Source: Gammaproteobacteria bacterium | GTDB taxonomy: Bacteria; Pseudomonadota; Gammaproteobacteria; Pseudomonadales; Ketobacteraceae | Direction of reading: 5' to 3' | NCBI GenBank assembly: GCA_013178375.1 | Contig: JABLXQ010000040.1 | Coordinates: 1 to 56,608 of the forward strand | DNA length: 56,608 nt | The notes under the pieces: model-generated | Databases searched by the model: none | The model's input: only the letters and a program-made list of their open reading frames with translations | What the model was told of the DNA's origin: nothing | Shown: piece by piece, positions 8,477-15,844 of the stretch | How the letters are laid out: every line of letters begins with the position of its first letter | Numbering within the stretch: position 1 is the first letter of the stretch | Program-made: the position numbers and the translations under genes

Positions 8477-10913
8477 TTTCCCTTGGTTTCAGCCAGCGCT
8501 CCAGCACCAGCCGGATTTCCTCGGTCTTGAACGGTTTGGCCACGTAATCGTCCATGCCGGCTTTCAGACACTGCTCACGATCGCCAGCCAGCGCATGGGC
8601 CGTCATGGCAATAATGGGCGTGTGGGTGGAGGAGTTTCTTTCGTCCTGACGGATACGGCGCGTGGTCTGGTAACCATCCAGCACCGGCATCTGGCAATCC
8701 ATGAAAATCAGGTCGAACTGTTCCTTCTGCAACAATTCCAGCGCGGCGGCACCGTGTTCAGCCACTCGCACGTCATAGCCCATTTTTTCCAGCCGACCCC
8801 GTGCCACCTGCTGGTTCACCACGTTATCTTCCACCACCAGTAGACGCCTGCGCTGTGACAGCTGGCGCACCGGTGCAGACTGCGGCTGCTTGCGCACACT
8901 CGTCTGCTCCACCAGCACAGTCTGGATGGCATCGCGCACCCGTTCGAAACGCAGCGGCTTGAGCAGGAAGGGATGATTCACAAAACCGGCGTCCTGCAGA
9001 CGCTGCCGCTGCTGCGACGTGCCGATCAACAAAATCTGGTGCGACTTGTAGGCACCCGCCAGCGAGGTCGATGCCACCAGCGTCTTCACCACGTCCACGC
9101 CCACCGCAAGATCCACGATCACACCATCGAAATGGGAACCGGCGGACGCCAGTGCATCGTGCAGATGCTCCACATCCGCGACGCAATCCGTGGCCACACC
9201 CAGACAGCCCAGATAGCGCTGCAGCGAGGCCTGCATGATTTCCACCGGCTCCAGCACCAGCAGCAGCGCGTCAGTGGCACCGGCAAGGGGTTGCATGCGC
9301 TTGTCGTCCGCCGCTTCCTGAAAATAGATTTCAAACCAGAAGGTGCTGCCCTTGCCATATTCACTGGTGACGCCGATGTTGCCGTCCATCAGGCGGGTGA
9401 GCTGCCGGCACAGGGCCAGGCCCAGACCAGTACCGCCAAATTCCCGTGTGGTGGACGTGTCAGCCTGGGAGAATTTTTCGAAAATCAGTTCGCGCACTTC
9501 ATCCTTGATGCCGATGCCCGTGTCGGTGACTTCGAAACGGAAACGCTTGCGAGCACCGAAATCCCCCACCATGCGGAACTGCACCGTGACATGGCCATGG
9601 GCGGTGAACTTGATGGCGTTGCCCACCAGATTGAAGATCAATTGCTTGAAACGGACCGGATCGCCCACCACGTTCAGCGGCGTGGACGGATGCCAGTTCA
9701 GCGCCAGATCCAGCCCCTTGCTCTGGGCCGATTCCGCCAGAATGGAGAACACTTCCTCGACGGATTTGCGCACATCGAACACGATGGCTTCCAGCACCAG
9801 TTTGCCCTGCTCGATCTTCGACAGGTCGAGCACGTTGTTGATCAGGTCCAGCAGGATGTGGCCAGATTCGTAGGCCACGTTGACGTAATCACGTTGTTCT
9901 TCATTCAGTGTGGTGTCGTTGAGCAGCGACAGCATGCCCAGCACGCCGTTCATGGGTGTGCGCAGTTCGTGGCTCATGTTGGCCAGGAAATGCGCCTTGG
10001 CCTGGGCGCTGGCCTCCGCCACCCGCTTGTTTTCCTCGGAGATACGAATGGCGCGGTTGGCCTGCTGCAACGCGCGCACCGTTTCTTCCAGACTTTCGTT
10101 GGTGAGCTTGAGTTCGCGGGTGCGATCCTGCACTTCCGCCTCCAGCCGCAAATGCTGCTTGCTGAGCTCCATGTCGCGTTCGCCGATGGCCACCAGCATG
10201 GTGTTGAATTCCTGCGCCAGCTCGCCCAGTTCGTCGTCGGCACACTTCTCCACCCGCACGCTGAAATTTCCGTCGCGCCGCACTGTGTGCACCGCCTGCA
10301 GCAGGTCCTGCACCGGCCGCGTCACCACTTTCATGATGCGGGTCATCACCAGCAGCGCCATCACCAGCGCAATGGCAAACACCGTGGCGATCGCCAGCAT
10401 CGCCTGGCTCTTGTAGGCGTGAAAATGATCGAGCGTGGAATGGACGTACAGGCCACCGAGAACGACATCGTCCTGCATGACATCCTGGTAGAGATAAAGT
10501 CCTTCGCGGGAAAACACCACCGAGCGCGATCCCATGCCCGGCCATTGCAGATGGCCACCGTGCAGATAGGAAAAACCCGTGTCCTCGACCGGCACATCCT
10601 CGGAGGCGTTGTACACCGCCAGCACTTTGCGGCTGGCATCGAACAGGATTGCCTCGCGCACGTTGGCGGCGACACGGAATCCACTCAGAATATGTTGTGC
10701 CTGTGCGGGATCGGCGGCCTGCAGGCTGGACACGACGCCGTTGGCCATGATTTCGGTTTGCGCTGTGAGCTCACGCACCACCTGCTCGCGGGCTTCCGCA
10801 CGCTCCAGCACCACAAACAGGATGAACGCAAAGCAAAGCGCTGCCAGGACCACCACCAGGTTGATCAGTACCAGCTTGCGTGCAATTGAAAGCTTCTGAA
10901 AAAAGCGTTTCAT
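8457..10913 (-). CDS. Hybrid sensor histidine kinase (HAMP-HisKA-HATPase-pseudoreceiver-receiver)
   Basis: An 818-residue inner-membrane kinase. Membrane helix 1 (about 12-36) and helix 2 (about 172-192) bracket a periplasmic sensor of roughly 130 residues, followed by HAMP (193-245), a short coiled coil and HisKA with His315 in Ser-His-Glu-Leu-Arg-Thr-Pro. The HATPase has the Asp-Thr-Gly-Ile-Gly and Gly-Gly-Thr-Gly-Leu-Gly boxes. A receiver-like segment lacking the usual acidic pair comes next, then a complete C-terminal receiver with acceptor Asp739 (Phe-Met-Asp-Cys-Gln-Met-Pro). There is no Hpt domain and no response regulator nearby, so phosphate must pass to partners elsewhere. The layout resembles BarA/GacS but lacks their Hpt. 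The ligand is unknown. Confidence 0.9.
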   Translation of the reverse strand: MKRFFQKLSIARKLVLINLVVVLAALCFAFILFVVLERAEAREQVVRELTAQTEIMANGVVSSLQAADPAQAQHILSGFRVAANVREAILFDASRKVLAVYNASEDVPVEDTGFSYLHGGHLQWPGMGSRSVVFSREGLYLYQDVMQDDVVLGGLYVHSTLDHFHAYKSQAMLAIATVFAIALVMALLVMTRIMKVVTRPVQDLLQAVHTVRRDGNFSVRVEKCADDELGELAQEFNTMLVAIGERDMELSKQHLRLEAEVQDRTRELKLTNESLEETVRALQQANRAIRISEENKRVAEASAQAKAHFLANMSHELRTPMNGVLGMLSLLNDTTLNEEQRDYVNVAYESGHILLDLINNVLDLSKIEQGKLVLEAIVFDVRKSVEEVFSILAESAQSKGLDLALNWHPSTPLNVVGDPVRFKQLIFNLVGNAIKFTAHGHVTVQFRMVGDFGARKRFRFEVTDTGIGIKDEVRELIFEKFSQADTSTTREFGGTGLGLALCRQLTRLMDGNIGVTSEYGKGSTFWFEIYFQEAADDKRMQPLAGATDALLLVLEPVEIMQASLQRYLGCLGVATDCVADVEHLHDALASAGSHFDGVIVDLAVGVDVVKTLVASTSLAGAYKSHQILLIGTSQQRQRLQDAGFVNHPFLLKPLRFERVRDAIQTVLVEQTSVRKQPQSAPVRQLSQRRRLLVVEDNVVNQQVARGRLEKMGYDVRVAEHGAAALELLQKEQFDLIFMDCQMPVLDGYQTTRRIRQDERNSSTHTPIIAMTAHALAGDREQCLKAGMDDYVAKPFKTEEIRLVLERWLKPRENADHEN

Positions 10914-11064
10914 GGGACTTCCCCGTTTCCCCTGGTGTACCCCGTCAATCTTGGAATCAGCAGTTTAGAAAGCTAAAGAAAACATCCGGAAAGGCGTCAG
11001 CATTTGTCATATTGTTTAACAATCGCGGGGATCATAGCAGCAAACAATGATCACGTCATACGTA

Positions 11065-11754
11065 TTATTCCACCCTGCCCTGCACGGCCAACTGCGATGC
11101 AATCGCGCTGCAGAGTGACTGCAGATCCTCAAATTTTTTCTCGGCGAGAAAGGCAGCCGCGCCACGCTGGCCATGAGCGGAAACAATATCGATCTGATGG
11201 CGGGCCCGCACGTCATAAATCGCCACCGACAGCGCCAGTTCGCCGTGCTCATCTGCGGATTCTGCACAGGCTTCGGCTGCGGCACCGGCCTGGTCCGGTT
11301 TCGTCTCGCAGGAAGACGATCCAATCGGCTTGATACTGGGCCAGCTTTCCAGACGCGGCAGCAGCAACACATCCGCGTCCACCGCCGCCGCGCTCTTGAG
11401 CGCAGAAGCCAGGCTCTGGGACTTGCCCGCCACGTCCACTTCAACAAAATAACGGCGCAGGTAGCGGGCCAGTTCGGCGCTGGTGGTCTGGTTCAGATCC
11501 GGGTAGTCACGGGTGGACAACCCACCCTCCAGCCGTCCCACGTACAGGCGGTAATGACTGGGCAGCACGAATTGACGCTGGCGGGTAATGTGCTGGCTGC
11601 CCACCGGCGACCAGTCCCCCATCGCGCTGGTGGCGGAGTTGGCGGTCGTTGAGCGCGAAACGCAACCCGCGAGCCCAACCACAACAAGAATGACAAGCAG
11701 AACAATCGAATGCACGATTCCGGGCCTTTTCGTTACAGGTTCATTGCCATGCAA
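11065..11754 (-). CDS. DUF4823-like outer-membrane or periplasmic lipoprotein
   Basis: A protein of up to 229 residues with a basic-hydrophobic signal peptide ending in the lipobox Leu-Ala-Gly-Cys (Cys at about 31). The remainder resembles the DUF4823 lipoproteins of pseudomonads, whose function is unknown. No ATG lies upstream of the lipobox in this frame. The best start is a TTG at 11754; a GTG just before the hydrophobic core would remove the basic residues. It sits between the sensor kinase and a TetR gene, all on the minus strand, with gaps suggesting separate transcripts. Confidence 0.7.
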   Translation of the reverse strand: MHGNEPVTKRPGIVHSIVLLVILVVVGLAGCVSRSTTANSATSAMGDWSPVGSQHITRQRQFVLPSHYRLYVGRLEGGLSTRDYPDLNQTTSAELARYLRRYFVEVDVAGKSQSLASALKSAAAVDADVLLLPRLESWPSIKPIGSSSCETKPDQAGAAAEACAESADEHGELALSVAIYDVRARHQIDIVSAHGQRGAAAFLAEKKFEDLQSLCSAIASQLAVQGRVE

Positions 11755-11792
11755 ACCAGTATAGAAGAAGCCCGGCTGAGCGGAGGAACAGA

Positions 11793-12434
11793 CTATTTGC
11801 CCTTCTGCGGACGCCGGTTGCCCATGCGGACACCGATCTCGGCCAGGAAGTTGAAAAAGCCTTCCTTGTCCTTGATGAATTCCTGGTAGAACTTGGAGTG
11901 ATACAGCGCCACTGCGCCATGCACCAGCGCCCAGGCGGCGAAGATATGGAAATAGGGCGGCACGTCTTCCAGCTTGCCCTCGTCAATACGGGTCTTGATG
12001 GCCGCTGCCAGCTGATCCAGGTTGGCGGCGCGGATTTCGTGCAACTTCGACACCAGATCCGGGCAGGATGTCTGGTTGGTGAGCTTGTGCTCCAGGCGGT
12101 CGAACAGTGCGTATTTCTCGGGTTCCTTCATGCGGAAGGAAAAGTAATCCTTGGCCAGCTGGGCGCGGTCCTTGCCATCGCTTTCGTCCAGACGCTTGAA
12201 CACGTCGGCCAGTTGCTCCTCATAACGGATCATCAGGCGCAGGTAGATTTCGTCCTTGGTTTCGAAGTGCTTGTAAATGGTGCCCTTGCCGATATTGACT
12301 GCGTCGGCAATCATTTCCACAGTCACCTTGTCCTCGCCCTTGGCGATAAACAATTCCTGGGCGCGCTCCAGAATTTCCTCTTCCCTTCTGCGGAATTCCT
12401 GAGCCTTTTGACTGGCTTTTTGTAAATCACTCAT
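11793..12434 (-). CDS. TetR/AcrR family transcriptional regulator
   Basis: A 213-residue repressor-type protein. The N-terminal helix-turn-helix is clear in the segment containing Met-Ile-Ala-Asp-Ala and Gly-Thr-Ile-Tyr-Lys-His-Phe, followed by an all-helical ligand domain. The ATG at 12434 has a GGAGG Shine-Dalgarno 8 nt upstream and is preferred over a TTG at 12449. It is divergent from the aminotransferase gene at 12655 across a 220-base spacer, so it may control that unit, itself, or a distant target. The ligand is unknown. Confidence 0.88.
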   Translation of the reverse strand: MSDLQKASQKAQEFRRREEEILERAQELFIAKGEDKVTVEMIADAVNIGKGTIYKHFETKDEIYLRLMIRYEEQLADVFKRLDESDGKDRAQLAKDYFSFRMKEPEKYALFDRLEHKLTNQTSCPDLVSKLHEIRAANLDQLAAAIKTRIDEGKLEDVPPYFHIFAAWALVHGAVALYHSKFYQEFIKDKEGFFNFLAEIGVRMGNRRPQKGK

Positions 12435-12593
12435 CCGACAAGCCTCCAACTATCCAACAACAGGCGCGATTATGCGCAATTTCCCGCTCATTTCCTATTC
12501 CCAAGCGAGAGCAAAGTACGGTTTTTTATTGCCACAAATTCCTTATAAGTCAGACAATTGCGAAAGGCTTGCTGTGTCCGACCAAAGATGACC

Positions 12594-12621
12594 TTGGAGT
12601 CACCAATTCAAACACTATAGA
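12594..12621 (+). promoter_or_regulatory. Weak candidate promoter for the aminotransferase operon
   Basis: TTGGAG at 12594-12599 and TATAGA at 12616-12621 are 16 bases apart, ending 33 bases before the first codon. Each box departs from consensus, and a TATTCT a few bases further on is an alternative -10. Confidence 0.35.
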
Positions 12622-12654
12622 CTATTCTACTCTGGCCAGCTGGATGCAATTGTC

Positions 12655-13788
12655 TTGAAACGCATTGATCTGAAATCCGAATTTCCGCTCGACCCCGAAC
12701 TCTGCTATCTCAATCATGCGGCAGTGGCGCCCTGGCCCCGACGCGCCGCGGAAGCAGTGGCCCGTTTTGCCCAGGACAATGCCCGCCGTGGCGCCACCGA
12801 TTACGAGCGCTGGCTGGAAACGGAGCAATCTCTGCGCCAACGACTGGCCCGACTGATCAACGCGCCGTCCACCCGCAGTATCGCCCTGCAGAAAAACACT
12901 TCGGAAGGTTTATCGGCCATCGCCTGGGGCCTGGACTGGCATCCGGGCGACTGTGTGGTAATCACCGACCAGGAATTTCCCAGCAACCGCATCGTGTGGG
13001 AATCCCTGCAGCGTCTGGGTGTGCAGGTGGTGGAAGCGGGGCTGGAGTCGGCTGATCCGGAACAGACGATCATCGACGCCATGGACGGCAATACCCGTCT
13101 GCTGGCGGTCAGCTCGGTGCAGTACGGTACTGGGCTCACCCTGGATCTGGTGCGGCTGGGTCAGGCCTGCCGTGAACGGGGTGTGCTGTTCTGCGTGGAT
13201 GCGATCCAGAGCCTGGGCGCCCTGCCCTTCGATGTCAGCCTGTGCCACGCGGATTTCGTGGTGGCCGACGGTCACAAATGGATGCTGGGCCCCGAAGGCA
13301 TCGCACTGCTGTATGTGGCCGAGACCCATCTTGAACGTTTGCAGTTACACCAGTTCGGCTGGCACATGGTGCGGGAACGGGGTAATTACGATATCAAGAC
13401 CTGGAACATCGCGACCGACGCCAAACGCTTCGAATGCGGCAGCCCGAATATGCTGGGCATTCATGGCCTGGATGCAAGCCTGGCACTGCTGGAGGAAATC
13501 GGCGGCGAGCAAATTCAGGCGGAACTGATGACCCGCGTCGGCGCGCTGGAACAGCAGCTGCGCGACCATCCGCAACTGGAACTGATCACGGTGACGGACC
13601 GTCCGCTGCGTTCTGGCATCCTGACCTTCCGCCATCGCACCATGGCGACACCCGCGCTGTTCAAACATCTGCGCGACCAGCAGGTGGTGTGCGCGCCCCG
13701 TGGCGGCGGCATCCGTTTCTCACCCCATTTCTACACACCGCTGGACGTGCTCGAACGTGCAGTGAACCTGATCCCCGGGAAGGAGTAG
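12655..13788 (+). CDS. Class-V aminotransferase-fold PLP enzyme
   Basis: A 377-residue cytosolic PLP enzyme of the fold-type I, class V group (cysteine desulfurase, isopenicillin-N epimerase and related lyases). Visible features are the N-terminal Leu-Asn-His-Ala-Ala, the cofactor-binding Val-Asp-Ala-Ile-Gln (Asp182) and the Schiff-base Lys208 in Gly-His-Lys-Trp. No cysteine-bearing mobile loop typical of SufS/IscS was recognised, so a cysteine desulfurase role is not supported. The start is a TTG that places the normal family N-terminus. Six bases separate it from the next gene, implying an operon. The substrate is unknown. Confidence 0.85.
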   Translation: MKRIDLKSEFPLDPELCYLNHAAVAPWPRRAAEAVARFAQDNARRGATDYERWLETEQSLRQRLARLINAPSTRSIALQKNTSEGLSAIAWGLDWHPGDCVVITDQEFPSNRIVWESLQRLGVQVVEAGLESADPEQTIIDAMDGNTRLLAVSSVQYGTGLTLDLVRLGQACRERGVLFCVDAIQSLGALPFDVSLCHADFVVADGHKWMLGPEGIALLYVAETHLERLQLHQFGWHMVRERGNYDIKTWNIATDAKRFECGSPNMLGIHGLDASLALLEEIGGEQIQAELMTRVGALEQQLRDHPQLELITVTDRPLRSGILTFRHRTMATPALFKHLRDQQVVCAPRGGGIRFSPHFYTPLDVLERAVNLIPGKE

Positions 13789-13794
13789 TCAATC

Positions 13795-14688
13795 ATGCGT
13801 GTATTGCAGCGCATTCTGGCTTTTTTCGTCGGCTGGCTGAACCGGCAGAAGGAACCGCGCGAACATGCCCTGTGCGATTTCGACCGCGTGCGCAGCGAGC
13901 TGCGTCCTGGCGATGTGATATTGCTGGAAGGCCGCAGCGTGGCAGAACGGATTCTGAAAACCGTCACCCTGAGCCCCTGGACCCATGCGGCGCTTTATAT
14001 TGGCCGTCCGCTGGAACTGGAAGACAGTGATCTGAAAAATACCCTAAGCAATTTTTTCAGCGCCGCATCGGATACGCCGCTGATCATCGAAACGCGGCTC
14101 GGCCGTGGTGTGCAGGTGCGCCCGTTACTGGATCTGGAGAACGATCATATCCGCATCTGCCGGCCCAAGGGTCTGGCGCCGAAAGATGTGCAGCAGGTGA
14201 TCCGCTTCGCCATCAACCGGCTGGGTTCATTCCAGAACGGCACTTATCTGCTGGACCTCATCCGCTTCCTGTTTCCCTGGGGCCTGCTGCCATCCGGCTG
14301 GCGCTTGCCGCTGTTCCGGCGCTGGCCCGGCCGCCACACCAAAAATCTGTCGTCTTCCTTCATCGCCGAATCGTTCGGCTTCATCCAGTTTCCGGTGTAC
14401 CCGCTGGTGAAAATCACCACGGACCAGGGCACGCAGTTGTGGCGCCGGCATCCGCGCCTGTGCCTGCCGTACGAAATCGACATGTCGCCCAATTTTGAAA
14501 TCGTGAAATATCCGTTTCTGGATTTTCGCCAGTACGATCACGACCGCATGATCCCCTGGAAAGGCAGCGGCCTCTATTCCGGCGTGGAGCAGGACCCGGC
14601 ACTGACGTTCCAGCGTTCGCCGGCACCAAAATCCGCGGCAGAACAACCGGCTGGCAACGTGCTGCCCATCAACCTGCGCTCCGACTGA
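13795..14688 (+). CDS. YiiX/YebB-like permuted NlpC/P60 family protein with Ser replacing Cys
   Basis: A 297-residue protein related to the permuted papain-like YiiX/YebB hydrolases. The first half has Gly-Asp-Val-Ile-Leu-Leu-Glu-Gly (about 39-46) followed by Thr-His-Ala-Ala-Leu-Tyr-Ile-Gly with the catalytic His64. In family members the nucleophile sits in a Cys-Ser-Ser-Leu-Ile-Ala segment. Here the equivalent stretch reads Ser186-Ser-Ser-Phe-Ile-Ala, so Cys is replaced by Ser. The N-terminus is mildly hydrophobic without a clear cleavage site. It is co-transcribed with the PLP enzyme. The product could be a serine-dependent hydrolase, a binding protein or an inactive homologue. Confidence 0.75.
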   Translation: MRVLQRILAFFVGWLNRQKEPREHALCDFDRVRSELRPGDVILLEGRSVAERILKTVTLSPWTHAALYIGRPLELEDSDLKNTLSNFFSAASDTPLIIETRLGRGVQVRPLLDLENDHIRICRPKGLAPKDVQQVIRFAINRLGSFQNGTYLLDLIRFLFPWGLLPSGWRLPLFRRWPGRHTKNLSSSFIAESFGFIQFPVYPLVKITTDQGTQLWRRHPRLCLPYEIDMSPNFEIVKYPFLDFRQYDHDRMIPWKGSGLYSGVEQDPALTFQRSPAPKSAAEQPAGNVLPINLRSD

Positions 14689-15040
14689 CAGGTCGCGAAC
14701 TGCAGCTCGCGGCAGTGGTCAGCGACATGATTTCGCTGCGAAAAAAAACGAATATATCTGTTCCGGATGTTGCAGCCGTTTTTTAATGGCAAATAGATTT
14801 AACAGGACCCTGGATGTTTCAGAATGTTAAGCAATACTTAGCTTACTGATGTTGCTCACTTCCCCCCAAATGTGAGAGATAACATTGGTTGGGTCACTTC
14901 GGTGGTCCAGGTACCGTGGATCGTGTACCGCATATTTAACTCCTATTGGTCTTAACCCGGTTTCCCCCCCAGGAACCGGGTTTTTTTTGTGCAAACGACC
15001 CTGATCCTGTTTAGCTTTAGTTGCCATCGCCCGTTCTACA
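14689..15040. other. Intergenic region with a rightward terminator and no clear gene
   Basis: These 352 bases are more AT-rich than their surroundings. They contain the terminator at 14954-14988 and, on the minus strand, a 25-codon frame (14856-14933) behind an AGGAG sequence. No recognisable tRNA or known small RNA was identified. The terminator lies 265 bases beyond the nearest plus-strand gene, so a small transcript could end here. Confidence 0.5.
14954..14988 (+). terminator. Rho-independent terminator
   Basis: A perfect 9-bp stem (AACCCGGTT and complement, 14954-14962 and 14974-14982) encloses a C-rich 11-base loop, and the run of T reaches 14988. It ends transcription from the 12655-14688 operon or from an unannotated small RNA. 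Confidence 0.85.
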
Positions 15041-15682
15041 TCAACATGCGACAGGGATTGACGATTCTGGTTGAAAACCAGTCCGCTTCGCTATTTTGCG
15101 CGCACCCAGCAAGAACAATATTCCGCTCGACAACAGAAGCAGAGGGGCTGGCAAAGGAACAACATATGTCAAATCCACATACTGTGATTGTCCTGCAACA
15201 TTAAAAAAGGCTCTTGTCTGGGTGCTGCTAAGCTGCTGAATGCCAAGGTCGGAGTAGTAGATTTCATTGTTAATTCCAACCGTATCCGTAAATACACGAA
15301 TTTCCATTGGTAAGACCTGACCATCCGGCAACAGCATCGGAAACGAATCATTAGGGCCACGTCTTACGACAAAACCAGGCATTTCAAACGCATAATCAAT
15401 ATCGACAATACTTTTTTTACTGCCATCAGTTGCGGAAAGCTTTCCGGAGCCAGCGTGAACTCCAGATTCATTCAAAATTGTTAATTCAATACCCATTATT
15501 CCGAGATCAGGACTCAATGATCCGTTAATATCAAACGACGACTCCACGACCAATGTGCCAACATCCACAACACCTTCGCCGCTGGAGGGAGCCTGGAACG
15601 GCGTAGTAATTACAGTCGCGAATGATGCTTTAGTGACTAGCAGCAAAATCAACAGCAGGCATTTATTTGAAACGACGCTCAT
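15041..15682 (-). CDS. VPLPA-CTERM sorting-domain exported protein
   Basis: A 213-residue exported protein. It has an N-terminal signal peptide (hydrophobic core about 8-22) and a polar, beta-rich middle with few charged clusters. The C-terminal tail has the classic tripartite sorting signal: Val-Pro-Leu-Pro-Ala-Pro, a hydrophobic helix, then a basic cluster (Arg-Lys-Ile-Ala-Lys-Arg). Such tails are processed by exosortase and usually mark exopolysaccharide-associated surface proteins. No exosortase is in this window. The ATG at 15682 has AGGGA upstream and starts directly at the signal peptide. Codon use and base composition are more AT-rich than the neighbours, hinting at transfer or relaxed selection. 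The function of the middle domain is unknown. Confidence 0.8.
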   Translation of the reverse strand: MSVVSNKCLLLILLLVTKASFATVITTPFQAPSSGEGVVDVGTLVVESSFDINGSLSPDLGIMGIELTILNESGVHAGSGKLSATDGSKKSIVDIDYAFEMPGFVVRRGPNDSFPMLLPDGQVLPMEIRVFTDTVGINNEIYYSDLGIQQLSSTQTRAFFNVAGQSQYVDLTYVVPLPAPLLLLSSGILFLLGARKIAKRTGFQPESSIPVAC

Positions 15683-15844
15683 ACAGTTCCCTCTGACCAT
15701 ATAGGTGGTGTGTGTCAGATCAAAATATGCAGGGGCTTCGCTACAGAACGATGAACATGCAAAACTTGTTTGGTACCTTCTAAAGCCCATCCATCCGACA
15801 GATCCTGGCTGTTCAAACAGCGCAATATCCAGCCGGCACTTGAT

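Noticed and set aside
8973-10889. 638-codon plus-strand frame opposite the first sensor kinase
   Set aside because: It is His/Gln-rich with no domain and is fully antisense to a kinase with intact motifs.
14856-14933. 25-codon frame with an AGGAG sequence upstream
   Set aside because: Too short to call as a gene without conservation; kept only as a lead in the intergenic finding.
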